Of a stretch of 51,575 nt of DNA, positions 19,082-26,648 are shown piece after piece. The DNA is taken from positions 1 through 51,575 of the forward strand of contig JALWRZ010000011.1 of NCBI GenBank assembly GCA_026993785.1. Reading direction: 5' to 3'. The stretch is from DHVE2 group archaeon (GTDB lineage Archaea; Thermoplasmatota; Thermoplasmata; Thermoplasmatales; Aciduliprofundaceae). Under the pieces are notes generated by a model. It saw only the letters and a list, made by a program, of their open reading frames with translations, did not search any database and had not been told where the DNA came from. The stretch's first letter is position 1, and each line of letters begins with the position of its first letter. A program made the translations under genes and the position numbers.

Positions 19082-19462
19082 TCACTTTTCAATGTATGCG
19101 ATGGCATCCATCTCAATCCTGGCGTCCTTGGGAAGAGATTCTACGGCTACGGCCACTCTTGCAGGAGCTATTTCTCCAAAATATTTCTCGTAGACTTTGT
19201 TCATCTCTCCAAAGTCATCCATATCCTTAAGATACACGGTTACTCGAACGATATCCTGTAACGAGGCGCCTGCGACTTTGAGAATCGCTTCAATATTTTT
19301 TATCGCCCTCTCCGTTTGGGATGCAATATCCTGGGCAAGCTCACCAGTAACTGGATCTATTCCCAACTGTCCGGATACAAAGATAAAATTCCCGGCTTTT
19401 ACGGCCTGGCTGTATGGCCCCACGGGGTTTGGTGTTTCTTTGCTGTAAATCTGCGTTTTCAT
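19082..19462 (-). CDS. ridA: RidA/YjgF family 2-iminobutanoate/2-iminopropanoate deaminase
   Basis: A 126-residue RidA protein that hydrolyses reactive enamine/imine intermediates from PLP enzymes. The family pattern is complete: [20 protein letters not shown], then [19 protein letters not shown], and the C-terminal signature [20 protein letters not shown] with the Arg that binds the carboxylate. The frame extends upstream to 19543, but family alignment starts at MKTQIYSKE. An A/T-rich TATA-like element about 26 nt before 19462 (minus-strand AAATAAATCC) supports a leaderless start there. Confidence 0.93.
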   Translation of the reverse strand: MKTQIYSKETPNPVGPYSQAVKAGNFIFVSGQLGIDPVTGELAQDIASQTERAIKNIEAILKVAGASLQDIVRVTVYLKDMDDFGEMNKVYEKYFGEIAPARVAVAVESLPKDARIEMDAIAYIEK

Positions 19463-19539
19463 AAAAGTGCGTAAATTTTCCTTGGATTTATTTTTTTCCC
19501 AGAGCTTATAGGAGAGAAGCTTGGGAGCTGGAACATTCC

Positions 19540-20160
19540 TCACTTCTTTAACCCAAACTCTTGACCCAATTCAAGTCCGAATCTTTCAGGCGTGGTATGC
19601 TTCAAATATATGGCTCCAGGAATGGCCACAATGACACCGCCGATGAGATCGAAAAAGAGGTCTGACATGGTATCAATGTTGCTAAGCTGGGCATGGGTAC
19701 CAAATAGCAGGTCAGACGCGAATTCGAAGAATTCCCATATCATCCCTATAGCCAGAGAGAAAATGATGATGAAGAATATGAGGAGAGGAGTATTAAATTT
19801 AATCGCTGGAGTGTAAGCATCTATTATCGCCATGCTTATGAATGCGATAAGGGAAATTACCGTTGTGCTTAAAAAGTGGGTAATATGGTCCCATCCAGGA
19901 ATCTGGTGATAGGCATTTAGGGTCCCACCTCCCGAGTGGAGAAAAAGGGCAAGAACTATGAGAAGCTCTAGCTCCACGGGGATATGAATATTCCACCGCC
20001 GCTGGAGAATCATGGGAGCCATACATACTATGAGAGAAAGAAGGCAACCCAAGGCCCATATATATTCCCCCTTATATATGCTCCAGAAAAATAGCCCTAG
20101 AATTGCGAGTTTGAGAATGAGGGAGATTATGTGCTCCATCTCTTCAATATACTTCCCCAT
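19540..20160 (-). CDS. Membrane protein of the DUF2238/VanZ-like type
   Basis: A 206-residue integral membrane protein with about six hydrophobic helices. The conserved core matches DUF2238-like proteins: [16 protein letters not shown], then [18 protein letters not shown] and [16 protein letters not shown], with buried His, Asp and Glu residues. Function is unknown in this family. ATG at 20160; an inner Met at residue 8 is possible. It is the first gene of the minus-strand run that leads to ridA, the THUMP gene and leuS, but ridA appears to have its own promoter. Confidence 0.75.
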   Translation of the reverse strand: MGKYIEEMEHIISLILKLAILGLFFWSIYKGEYIWALGCLLSLIVCMAPMILQRRWNIHIPVELELLIVLALFLHSGGGTLNAYHQIPGWDHITHFLSTTVISLIAFISMAIIDAYTPAIKFNTPLLIFFIIIFSLAIGMIWEFFEFASDLLFGTHAQLSNIDTMSDLFFDLIGGVIVAIPGAIYLKHTTPERFGLELGQEFGLKK

Positions 20161-20217
20161 AGAGGAGGTATGCCTTTTGTGGGATATTAAATTAATTCCT
20201 CTTCTTGAGGAGAAAGA

Positions 20218-20225
20218 TTTATAAG
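20218..20225 (+). promoter_or_regulatory. TATA box of tRNA-Thr
   Basis: TTTATAAG is centred about 27 nt before a start at the tRNA 5' end. Confidence 0.65.
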
Positions 20226-20249
20226 AAAAAGGAATATTTCACCTTCGCT

Positions 20250-20381
20250 GCCACCGTAGCTTAGCCCGGTAGAGCGGCTGATTCGTAAAAGCCCCTTTCT
20301 TAGGAAGATAGATGCTTTACCCCCCAAAGAAAGGGGCTTCGGGTGATCAGCAGGTCGGGGGTTCGAATCCCCCCGGTGGCT
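20250..20381 (+). tRNA. tRNA-Thr(CGT), with intron
   Basis: Acceptor arms GCCACCG (20250-20256) and CGGTGGC (20374-20380) pair, with U as discriminator base. The anticodon stem GCTGA/TCAGC (20277-20281 and 20347-20351) encloses TTCGTA, giving anticodon CGU at 20284-20286. The T arm GGGGG-TTCGAAT-CCCCC is complete. No CCA is encoded. A 58-nt intron interrupts after position 37. Confidence 0.95.
20288..20345 (+). other. tRNA-Thr intron (58 nt) with bulge-helix-bulge splice motif
   Basis: The splice site folds as a canonical hBHBh: outer helix GCTGA/TCAGC, 3' bulge TGA, central 4-bp helix TTCG/CGGG (two G-U pairs), 5' bulge TAA, inner helix AAGCCCCTTTCTT (20289-20301) with AAGAAAGGGGCTT (20327-20339). 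Cutting between the second and third bulge bases gives exactly this intron. Confidence 0.92.
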
Positions 20382-20387
20382 TTTTTT
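20381..20387 (+). terminator. T-tract terminator after tRNA-Thr
   Basis: Seven T residues begin at the discriminator base, the usual archaeal termination signal. Confidence 0.5.
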
Positions 20388-20415
20388 AAAAAAATAAAAA
20401 AGGACGATGGTTGAG

Positions 20416-20796
20416 CTACATTGGTGGCGGGGGAATTGGTGCTCTTTGGGGAGGTTTCCATGAAAGTGCAAGCGCTCCACCAATAACTCCCAGAATGAGA
20501 GTTAGGAAAAATGGTCCTATTCCTAAGATGGAGGCGATGAGGCCCAATATTCCACCATTGTGCACTTTCTTCGGGTCTCCACTGTGCACCCATATGGCTG
20601 CAAGGATTATCAGTATTCCCATTATCAGGAACCAGGCAAAGCATATTCCCACAACGGCTCCTGCAATATGAGAGGCATAGGATGCTGCGAAGGAGAACAT
20701 AGTTCCCAGGAAAATCATTGGTATGCCTACCAAGAGCTCTAATATCCCCGCTATCAGCAGAAGGGCAAAACCAGCAGCTGGATATTCTCTAGCCAT
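20416..20796 (-). CDS. Small four-helix membrane protein (DUF4064-like)
   Basis: A 126-residue membrane protein: MAREYPAAGFALLLIAG opens the first of four hydrophobic helices, with WVHSGDPKKVHNGGILGLIA between helices 3 and 4 and a proline-rich tail (PIPPPPM). The arrangement, including the short polar loop before a Gly-rich last hairpin, resembles DUF4064 proteins. Function unknown. ATG 20796 is chosen over the longer frame because GGTGAT lies 3 nt upstream and a TATA box is at 20827-20835. Confidence 0.75.
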   Translation of the reverse strand: MAREYPAAGFALLLIAGILELLVGIPMIFLGTMFSFAASYASHIAGAVVGICFAWFLIMGILIILAAIWVHSGDPKKVHNGGILGLIASILGIGPFFLTLILGVIGGALALSWKPPQRAPIPPPPM

Positions 20797-20826
20797 CCCA
20801 TCACCCGGTGCTAATTTGCATCTGGC

Positions 20827-20835
20827 TATAAATAA
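20827..20835 (-). promoter_or_regulatory. TATA box of the small membrane protein gene
   Basis: Minus-strand TTATTTATA predicts a start near 20805, just at the GGTGAT site before ATG 20796. Confidence 0.55.
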
Positions 20836-20950
20836 TTTTCTCTCTCTAATAAAAGTTGGATAAATCAGAAAATTCTCAAAAAAGGAATTTTGTCTCAGCA
20901 TATTCCATCCTTATTTCCTGAGTAATTTCTCATTCTGCACTTATGAAAAG

Positions 20951-20959
20951 ATTTATAAA
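20951..20959 (+). promoter_or_regulatory. TATA box of the rpl18e operon
   Basis: ATTTATAAA with a purine-rich BRE-like flank predicts a start near 20981 and a leader of about 26 nt that carries GGAGGAG before ATG 21007. Confidence 0.6.
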
Positions 20960-21006
20960 GGGAATCCCCATGGCACTTCTCAGTTGCAATGTCGGAGGAG
21001 TCAGAT

Positions 21007-21366
21007 ATGGCGCAAAAAAAGAGCAATCCGGAACTGGTCCTGCTGATAAAGGACCTGAAGATACATGCGAAGAAGCACAACACGCCTATCTGGCGAGACA
21101 TTGCGGAGCGTCTTGAGAGGCCTCTGCGTGTCTGGCCTGAGGTAAATGTGAGTAGGATCGAGAGATATGCCGAAGATGGAGAGACCATAATCGTGCCGGG
21201 CAAGGTGCTTGGCTCGGGGGTGCTCACCAAGAAGGTTAGCGTAGCGGCCTGGCGATTTTCAAAGAGTGCAAGGGAAAAGATAGAGAAAGCTGGAGGTAGA
21301 GCGCTGAGCATTCGGGAGCTGATGATGGAGAACCCCAAGGGCAGCAATGTGAGGATTATGGGGTGA
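21007..21366 (+). CDS. rpl18e: Large-subunit ribosomal protein L18e
   Basis: A 119-residue archaeal/eukaryal L18e of the large ribosomal subunit. It shows SNPELVLLIKDLKIHAKKH, IWRDIAERLERP, the central ETIIVPGKVLGSGVL and the C-terminal NPKGSNVRIMG. The in-frame ATG at 20989 is possible, but GGAGGAG (20993-20999) lies 7 nt before ATG 21007, and the family start fits MAQKKSNPE. First gene of the L18e-L13-S9-RpoN operon, with a 5-nt gap to the next gene. Confidence 0.95.
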   Translation: MAQKKSNPELVLLIKDLKIHAKKHNTPIWRDIAERLERPLRVWPEVNVSRIERYAEDGETIIVPGKVLGSGVLTKKVSVAAWRFSKSAREKIEKAGGRALSIRELMMENPKGSNVRIMG

Positions 21367-21371
21367 TATAG

Positions 21372-21788
21372 ATGGTTGTGATAGATGCAGAAAATATGGT
21401 TCTCGGAAGACTTGCTAGTGTGGTGGCTAAGAGGCTTTTGAAAGGCGAAGAGATAGTGATTGTGAACGCAGAAAAAGCTGTGATCATTGGTAACAGAAGC
21501 TTCATAGTAAACAAATATCTTGAGAGGAGAAATATAGGGAGTGTCCGAAAGGGTCCATATTATCCCAAGATGCCCGATAGAATACTAAGGAGAACGGTTA
21601 GGGGAATGCTCCCTATGAAGAAGAGCAGTGGAAAAGAGGCCTATAAAAGGCTCAAGGTTTATATGGGTGTGCCCAAGGAATTTGAGAATGCTAAAATGGA
21701 GAAGATAGAAGAGGCAAAAAATAATAAGCTTGAAGGCTTTATAACGCTGAAGGAATTATCCATCCAGCTTGGAGCAAATCTGAGGTGA
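21372..21788 (+). CDS. rpl13: Large-subunit ribosomal protein L13
   Basis: A 138-residue archaeal L13. The family start MVVIDAENMVLGRLASVVAK is followed by GEEIVIVNAEKAVIIGN and the rRNA-binding segment RTVRGMLPMKKSSGKEAYKR, then KVYMGVPKEF. The start codon has GGTGATATAG directly upstream. The neighbours are standard for Archaea and suggest translational coupling from L18e. Confidence 0.97.
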   Translation: MVVIDAENMVLGRLASVVAKRLLKGEEIVIVNAEKAVIIGNRSFIVNKYLERRNIGSVRKGPYYPKMPDRILRRTVRGMLPMKKSSGKEAYKRLKVYMGVPKEFENAKMEKIEEAKNNKLEGFITLKELSIQLGANLR

Positions 21789-21792
21789 TAGG

Positions 21793-22191
21793 ATGAAGGT
21801 GGCCATAGGAAGTGGAAAAAGAAAGACTGCGATTGCGAGGGCTGTTGTTAAGGAAGGTAAGGGAAGAATAAGGATAAATAGGGTTCCCGCCGAAATATGG
21901 GAGCCTGAGCTTGCGAGATTGTCTATTCTGGAGCCCCTATATCTCGTGGGAGATAAGGCAAATAAAATTGATGTGGAGATAAAGGTGAGGGGAGGGGGCG
22001 TTATGAGCCAGGCTGAGGCCTCAAGAACCGCAGTGGCCAGGGCAATCCTTAACTATTTTGATGATCCTGAGATAGAGAAGATATTCAAGAGCTACGATAG
22101 GACCCTGCTCGTGAATGATGTAAGGAGAAAGCTTCCCAAGCTGCCTCTTGGAAGAGGAGCAAGGAAGAGGAGACAGAAATCATATAGGTGA
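21793..22191 (+). CDS. rps9: Small-subunit ribosomal protein S9
   Basis: A 132-residue S9. It opens with SGKRKTAIARAVVKEGKGRI; the middle has VRGGGVMSQAEASRTAVARA, and the C-terminal tail LGRGARKRRQKSYR is the conserved basic extension that reaches the P-site tRNA. GGTGATAGG precedes the ATG, 4 nt after the L13 stop. Confidence 0.98.
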   Translation: MKVAIGSGKRKTAIARAVVKEGKGRIRINRVPAEIWEPELARLSILEPLYLVGDKANKIDVEIKVRGGGVMSQAEASRTAVARAILNYFDDPEIEKIFKSYDRTLLVNDVRRKLPKLPLGRGARKRRQKSYR

Positions 22192-22197
22192 GAGAAA

Positions 22198-22419
22198 ATG
22201 ATGATTCCTGTGAGATGTTTCTCCTGTGGCAGGGTTATCGCCTCGGATTATATTGCCTTTGTTAACCGGATAAACCTCATTCGCGAGACTGAAAACAGGG
22301 AGCCTACCCCTGAAGAGATAAAAAAAATATTCGATGAAATTGGAGTTAAGCGCTACTGCTGCCGCAGGATGATTCTCAGCCATGTGGATTTAATGGAAGA
22401 TGTTATGCCTTTCGATTAA
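22198..22419 (+). CDS. rpoN: DNA-directed RNA polymerase subunit N (Rpb10)
   Basis: A 73-residue zinc-binding assembly subunit of archaeal RNA polymerase. The start MMIPVRCFSCGRVI and the distal KRYCCRRMILSHVDL provide the CxxC...CC zinc site typical of Rpb10. GGTGAGAG lies just upstream. Last gene of the ribosomal operon, as in many Euryarchaeota. Confidence 0.97.
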   Translation: MMIPVRCFSCGRVIASDYIAFVNRINLIRETENREPTPEEIKKIFDEIGVKRYCCRRMILSHVDLMEDVMPFD

Positions 22420-22507
22420 AGGCTAAATTCCACACATTTTCCTAATTTTTTCTTTGAGGTAAAAAGCGATTGCCTCGATTTATAAGAAAAAAGAGCAACA
22501 GGGTCAA

Positions 22508-22628
22508 TGGGGCCGCCCGGATTTGAACCGGAGTCACCGGCTTTTCTGGAGGGTTGCAGGAGGTAAAGGAACCCGCTGGTGGTTCCTCGCCCAAAGCCGG
22601 TAGGATAACCAAGCTACCCCACGGCCCC
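22508..22628 (-). tRNA. tRNA-Pro(TGG), with intron
   Basis: Acceptor arms GGGGCCG (22628-22622) and CGGCCCC (22515-22509) with A as discriminator. The anticodon stem CCGGC/GCCGG encloses TTTGGG, giving anticodon UGG at 22593-22591. The T arm CCGG-TTCAAAT-CCGG is intact. A 47-nt intron interrupts after position 37. Confidence 0.94.
22543..22589 (-). other. tRNA-Pro intron (47 nt) with bulge-helix-bulge splice motif
   Basis: Outer helix CCGGC/GCCGG, 3' bulge AAA, central helix TTTG/CAGA (one G-U pair), 5' bulge GGC, inner helix GAGG/CCTC. The standard cut between bulge bases 2 and 3 gives these borders. The intron also folds GGAACC with GGTTCC, and 29 nt of it recur at 1507-1535. Confidence 0.9.
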
Positions 22629-22649
22629 GTGTGTGGGAGTATTACTACC

Positions 22650-22658
22650 TTTATAATT
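22650..22658 (-). promoter_or_regulatory. TATA box of tRNA-Pro
   Basis: Minus-strand AATTATAAA is centred 26 nt before the mature 5' end. Confidence 0.6.
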
Positions 22659-22709
22659 AATTTTTTGTCCATTAGGGAGGGGAGAGAAAAATTCTAATAT
22701 CGTAAAAGT

Positions 22710-22728
22710 TTGTTCGATATTCGAACAA
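22710..22728. promoter_or_regulatory. Perfect 19-bp palindrome upstream of the mbx promoter
   Basis: TTGTTCGA and TCGAACAA are exact inverted arms around TAT. It ends 6 bp before the TATA element, where it would touch BRE and TFB, so it is a good operator candidate for a dimeric regulator of the whole operon. Confidence 0.65.
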
Positions 22729-22734
22729 TTAAAA

Positions 22735-22742
22735 TTAAATAT
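22735..22742 (+). promoter_or_regulatory. TATA box of the mbx operon
   Basis: TTAAATAT predicts a start near 22765, leaving about 21 nt including GGTGAT before the TTG at 22786. Confidence 0.55.
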
Positions 22743-22785
22743 GCAACCGTAGATTACGGGTCAGAACTTGAAGAAGGTGATATGC

Positions 22786-23310
22786 TTGGAAAATGCAAGC
22801 AAGTTGAGCCGCTTCCTGTATGCATTCATAATCTACATCATCATATGGTGCATATTCATCTATTCTCCAGGGATGGATAGTCAGCACTTCCTTCAGGAGT
22901 TTTCCGTGGGGATTATTTTCGCGCTAATAGCTTCTGGGTTCAGCTACACACATCTTTCAACGCGAGGTCTGAGAAATCTATCTCCCCGGAGAATTGGATG
23001 GGCTATAGCCTATGTTCCTGTATTTCTGTGGGCAATGATAAAAGCAAATCTTGATGTGGCTTACAGAGTTCTTCATCCCAAGAGACCCATAAAGCCGGGT
23101 ATAGTGAGGATAAGAACCCATCTAAAGAATCCAGTGGGCAAGTTAGCTCTTGCAAATTCTATAACCCTTACGCCGGGAACAATGACCATGCAGATAGTGG
23201 ATGATAAGTATTACATTCACTGGATATATGTGAGAAGCGAGGATGAAGAGGAAGCCGGGAAGGACATCAAGGGAAGTTTTGAGAAGTACCTGAAGGAGGT
23301 GTTCGATTGA
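22786..23310 (+). CDS. mbxA: MbxA: MnhE/MrpE-like antiporter subunit
   Basis: First gene of the 13-gene complex. The 174-residue product has two membrane helices near the N-terminus (FLYAFIIYIIIWCIFIY and FSVGIIFALIASGFS), a third at AIAYVPVFLWAMIKANLDVA, and the soluble C-terminal domain of MrpE/MnhE (PGIVRIRTHLKNPVGKLALA, NSITLTPGTMTM). These Mrp-type subunits form the Na+/H+ translocating part. The start is uncertain: TTG 22786 is 4 nt after GGTGAT and downstream of the predicted transcription start; TTG 22768 and GTG 22777 are alternatives. It overlaps mbxB. Confidence 0.85.
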   Translation: MENASKLSRFLYAFIIYIIIWCIFIYSPGMDSQHFLQEFSVGIIFALIASGFSYTHLSTRGLRNLSPRRIGWAIAYVPVFLWAMIKANLDVAYRVLHPKRPIKPGIVRIRTHLKNPVGKLALANSITLTPGTMTMQIVDDKYYIHWIYVRSEDEEEAGKDIKGSFEKYLKEVFD

Positions 23311-23573
23311 TCTGCCCAATTAGCCTCTGCGCAGTTTTCATAGGAATAATTGCGGTGGCCACATTCCTCTCCATTGTTAGAGCCATAAAGGGACCAACAG
23401 GCGCGGATAGACTAGTTGCCCTTGATGTAATGACAAATATAACAATTGTTCTGCTTGTGCTTCTTGGCTACTATTTCCAGAGATTCATATATCTCGATAT
23501 TGCCCTTGTGTATGGTATCCTATCCTTCGTGGGCGTAATCGCAGGAGCACGCTATCTGGAGGGAGGCCTATGA
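23307..23573 (+). CDS. mbxB: MbxB: MnhF/MrpF-like antiporter subunit
   Basis: An 88-residue protein with three membrane helices and the MrpF signature RAIKGPTGADRLVALDVMTN, ending IALVYGILSFVGVIAGARYL. It starts at a TTG that overlaps the mbxA stop, with GGAGG 8 nt upstream. It overlaps mbxC by 4 nt (ATGA), consistent with equal production of the small subunits. Confidence 0.88.
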   Translation: MICPISLCAVFIGIIAVATFLSIVRAIKGPTGADRLVALDVMTNITIVLLVLLGYYFQRFIYLDIALVYGILSFVGVIAGARYLEGGL

Positions 23574-23914
23574 ACTGGATAGACCTATCACTTTCAATCC
23601 TGGGATATATCTTCATTGGAATCGGTTCCTTCTTCCTTCTTTTAGCTTCAATTGGTCTCCTCAGAATGCCCGATGTGTATAATAGGATGCAGACAGCTAC
23701 CAAGGCCACCACCCTGGGTGCTTTAAGCGTTCTATTCGGTGTTGGACTTCTTAACTTACACTGGATGCCTAAGAGCATGGTTATTGCGCTTTTCATTCTT
23801 CTCACCGCACCTGTGGGTGCAAGTGCCCTCGCCAGGGCAAGCTACAAGAGCGGCATAGCTCTGTGGAAAGGTAGTGTGGTTGACAAATACAAGGAAGAAA
23901 AGGAGGAGGAATGA
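23570..23914 (+). CDS. mbxC: MbxC: MnhG/MrpG-like antiporter subunit
   Basis: A 114-residue MrpG-type protein with three membrane helices and the family motif LASIGLLRMPDVYNRMQTAT, followed by KATTLGALSVLFGVGLL and APVGASALARASYKSGI. Translationally coupled on both sides through 4-nt overlaps. With MbxA and MbxB it forms the small-subunit part of the ion-translocating module. Confidence 0.9.
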   Translation: MNWIDLSLSILGYIFIGIGSFFLLLASIGLLRMPDVYNRMQTATKATTLGALSVLFGVGLLNLHWMPKSMVIALFILLTAPVGASALARASYKSGIALWKGSVVDKYKEEKEEE

Positions 23915-24165
23915 AAATGGATCTCTTCATGGTAGTATCTCTCATACTCATCATCGCGATGCTCATCGCCGCTTTAGTGGCCGCGGAATCTAGGGATCTT
24001 ATATCGGCGGCGATAGCCATGGGTGTCGTGAGCCTCATAGCTTCAATCCTATTCTATATGCTGCAGGCTCCAGATGTAGCTATCACCGAGGCGTCCATAG
24101 GTGCAGGTTTGAGCCTGGCGATTATGATATTTGCCATAAAACATACTGTGAGGTGGGAGAAATGA
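23911..24165 (+). CDS. mbxD: MbxD: DUF4040 (MbhD-like) membrane subunit
   Basis: An 84-residue membrane protein with three helices. The pattern LVAAESRDLISAAIAMGV, then YMLQAPDVAITEASIGAGL, is the DUF4040/MbhD signature also found at the end of large MrpA proteins, where a conserved Glu in the EAS segment lies on the ion path. ATGA-type overlaps join it to mbxC and to the next gene. Confidence 0.88.
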   Translation: MKMDLFMVVSLILIIAMLIAALVAAESRDLISAAIAMGVVSLIASILFYMLQAPDVAITEASIGAGLSLAIMIFAIKHTVRWEK

Positions 24166-24893
24166 AGCGTGCTGTGGCCGCAATACTGGCAATCCTCATA
24201 TTTATTGTCCTGGGACTTGCCTTCGCCAAGATACCCTTTGGTAATGTGAATCTGGAGGATTATCACTATTACAATCCCATACAGGATAAGCAAACCTCCG
24301 ATTCTGTGCCAGCGCATTATCTCAAAGAAGGAAAAAATGAGACGGGATCTACAAATATTGTAACTGCCGTGGTTGTTGATTACAGGGGTTTCGATACCTT
24401 AGGTGAGGTCACCGTGCTTTTCCTTGCCTCCACAGGAGTTGGGTCTGTGATGTACATATTTGAGAAGGAGAAGCGCAGAAAGGTGCGTCGCGCCAATGCT
24501 GTGGTTGAAACCGCTTCTAAATTGCTGTTTGGATTCATCATTCTTTTTGGCGCCTACATTTTCGTGCATGGGCATCTCACCCCCGGAGGCGGTTTCCCGG
24601 GAGGCGCTGTCATAGCTTCCTCCTTCCTTCTTCTCTATCTGGCGTATCCTAAATTCCACGCGGAGCACAAGAGTCTAAATGTGGCGGAGAGCCTTGCAGG
24701 TCTTACCTTCGTGGGCGTGGGTTTAATTGGTCTGCTCGTGGCAAGCTATTTCCTCTACAATTTCCTGCCATTTGGGTTGCCCACCTACCTATTCAGTGCA
24801 GGCGTAATCCCCATAATCTACGTGGCGGTTGGAGTTAAAGTTGGAAGCGAGCTAACGGGTATAGTGGATGCTATGATGGGGGTGAGAGAGTGA
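24162..24893 (+). CDS. mbxF: MbxF: fused MbhE-like and MbhF/MnhB-like subunit
   Basis: A 243-residue membrane protein that joins two modules which are separate genes in mbh-type clusters. Residues 1-105 match MbhE (SGSTNIV-type stretch TNIVTAVVVDYRGFDTLGE, then VTVLFLASTGVGSVMYIFE). Residues 115-243 match MrpB/MbhF, with the invariant FVHGHLTPGGGFPGGAVIA and VKVGSELTGIVDAM. ATG 24162 overlaps the mbxD stop; the longer GTG start at 24153 is less likely. The order (D then F, no separate E) matches the Thermococcales mbx arrangement. Confidence 0.85.
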   Translation: MKRAVAAILAILIFIVLGLAFAKIPFGNVNLEDYHYYNPIQDKQTSDSVPAHYLKEGKNETGSTNIVTAVVVDYRGFDTLGEVTVLFLASTGVGSVMYIFEKEKRRKVRRANAVVETASKLLFGFIILFGAYIFVHGHLTPGGGFPGGAVIASSFLLLYLAYPKFHAEHKSLNVAESLAGLTFVGVGLIGLLVASYFLYNFLPFGLPTYLFSAGVIPIIYVAVGVKVGSELTGIVDAMMGVRE

Positions 24894-25228
24894 TTCCCTA
24901 TTACTACATTGCATCCATAGCTTTGATCGCATTGGGCTTCTACATAGTGATTGCCAAGAAGAATCTCATAAAAATAATAATCGGATTAGATATGATGGAT
25001 ACTGGTGTTAATCTTCTGCTCATATCCATAGGGTATGTGAAGGGTGGTACAGCGCCTATAGAAAACGGAAATTATCCCATTTATGTGGATCCGATCCCCC
25101 AGGCTCTTGTGCTTACGGCCATAGTCATAGGGGTCTCCGTCATGGCCCTTGCCCTTTCTATTGCGATAGGATTATACAAGAATACCGGAACGGTGGAGAT
25201 AGATGAGATAAGGAGGTTGAGAGAATGA
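24890..25228 (+). CDS. mbxG: MbxG: MnhC/NuoK-like subunit
   Basis: A 112-residue protein with three membrane helices and the MrpC/NuoK pattern KKNLIKIIIGLDMMDTGVNL, followed by PIYVDPIPQALVLTAIVIGV and VMALALSIAIGLYK. It begins at a GTG overlapping the mbxF stop. In related complexes this subunit sits between the antiporter-like large subunits and the small ones. Confidence 0.9.
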   Translation: MIPYYYIASIALIALGFYIVIAKKNLIKIIIGLDMMDTGVNLLLISIGYVKGGTAPIENGNYPIYVDPIPQALVLTAIVIGVSVMALALSIAIGLYKNTGTVEIDEIRRLRE

Positions 25229-26646
25229 TACATCCGGTGCTTCTTATAGCAATTCCTCTGTTCTTCGCATTCCTTCTTCCCTTGATTAGCCTGTGGTCCA
25301 AGAAATCCCTGCCCTATGTGACCACAGCCGTTATGGGATTGAACACCATTATCGCTATTCTCGTATTCTTGGAGGCTATGAAAGCTCCCATATTCGATAT
25401 AATCGGCGGCTTCCAGCCACCTCTGGGCATAGTTCTCATGGTGGGACCCCTGGGTGGGTTCCTGGCCATGATAATAAATACAGCCGCTTTGATCATCTCC
25501 ATCTATAGCATGGAGATGAAGAAGGAGCCTCTTCTCAAATATTACATGCTAACGCTCCTCCTTCTAATGGGAACCAACGGAATGGTTCTTACGGGAGATA
25601 TATTCAATTTATTCGTATTTCTGGAGGTTACATCCATCGCCTCCTACGGACTTGCCTCTTATAACAAGGATCTCAAGGGATTTGAAGGAGCACTCAAGTA
25701 CGTGATTCTCGGCTCCATAGGAAGCACCTTCGTACTTATTGGTATAGCGCTAATCTATTCCCAGCTCAGAACATTGAACATGCTGGACATCGCCAGAAGA
25801 TTGGGCGAGATGGACCCCTACACAAAGATTGTGGCATTCGCCTCACTCTTCCTAGGCTTTGGCGTGGAAGCAGAGATGTTCCCCCTGAATACCTGGGTTC
25901 CTGAAACATATGATGGTGCGCCGCATCCCGTAACTGCCATGTTCTCATCCATGTCCGCCAAATCGGGGATATTCGCCCTGGCGAGGGTGATATTCACCAT
26001 CTTTGCCTTTGCCAACTATTTATGGTTCGTGGTCATAATGGGTCTCCTCACTGTATTCTTTGGAGAAATCGTAGCATATGTGCAGAAGGATATAAAGAGA
26101 ATGCTGGCCTATTCATCCATCGGTCAGATGGGTATGATAATAATGGGTCTCGGCATAGGAACAACTATCGCTGTGGAAGGTGCGTTTTTCCAGATGTTCT
26201 CCCATGCCATGGGTAAGGCACTGCTCTTTATCGCTGCAGGCTATATGATTTATGCGGCACAAACTGAGAAGATGAGCGAGATGAAGGGCATAGGCAGAAA
26301 CCCGCTTATAGGAATACCCCTTCTCATAGGAATTCTCTCCATAATGGGCATGCCGCCCTTCATAGGCTTCTATGGAAAGTTCTACATCCTTATGGGCGGC
26401 TTCTCCCAGGGTTATTACGCTATCATAGCCCTTTTCCTCGCAGCCAGCATAGTGGAAATCGCATACTACGCAAGATTCATAAAGATCGTGTTCCAGCCAT
26501 CCACCAAGAACTATCCAGCGCCTAGAAGCACGGTGTATGTGCCACTCATACTCTTTGCCATCATAATAGTGCTATTTGGTGTGTACCCACAGCCTGTGTT
26601 TGAAGTCCTGAAACATGTGGCCGCATTCCTGGCAGGAGGTGCATAA
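25225..26646 (+). CDS. mbxH: MbxH: MrpD/NuoN-like antiporter subunit
   Basis: A 473-residue, about 14-helix proton-pumping antiporter-like subunit (proton_antipo_M family). Key residues of the ion path are visible: the Glu in FVFLEVTSIASYG (TM5), Lys in MSAKSGIFALARVIF, and the charged DIKRMLAYSSIGQMG loop followed by the His-rich FFQMFSHAMGKALLF. It overlaps mbxG by 4 nt and lies 2 nt before mbxH', both being antiporter-like, as in Mbx/MBS clusters. Confidence 0.94.
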   Translation: MIHPVLLIAIPLFFAFLLPLISLWSKKSLPYVTTAVMGLNTIIAILVFLEAMKAPIFDIIGGFQPPLGIVLMVGPLGGFLAMIINTAALIISIYSMEMKKEPLLKYYMLTLLLLMGTNGMVLTGDIFNLFVFLEVTSIASYGLASYNKDLKGFEGALKYVILGSIGSTFVLIGIALIYSQLRTLNMLDIARRLGEMDPYTKIVAFASLFLGFGVEAEMFPLNTWVPETYDGAPHPVTAMFSSMSAKSGIFALARVIFTIFAFANYLWFVVIMGLLTVFFGEIVAYVQKDIKRMLAYSSIGQMGMIIMGLGIGTTIAVEGAFFQMFSHAMGKALLFIAAGYMIYAAQTEKMSEMKGIGRNPLIGIPLLIGILSIMGMPPFIGFYGKFYILMGGFSQGYYAIIALFLAASIVEIAYYARFIKIVFQPSTKNYPAPRSTVYVPLILFAIIIVLFGVYPQPVFEVLKHVAAFLAGGA

Positions 26647-26648
26647 TA

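Noticed and set aside
20187-20483. Minus-strand open frames across tRNA-Thr
   Set aside because: They include the reverse complement of the tRNA and its intron, a common artefact.
22710-22728. SurR-type site (GTTnnnAAC) at the mbx promoter
   Set aside because: The palindrome has GTT and AAC separated by nine bases (GTTCGATATTCGAAC), not three, so it is not the published SurR motif.
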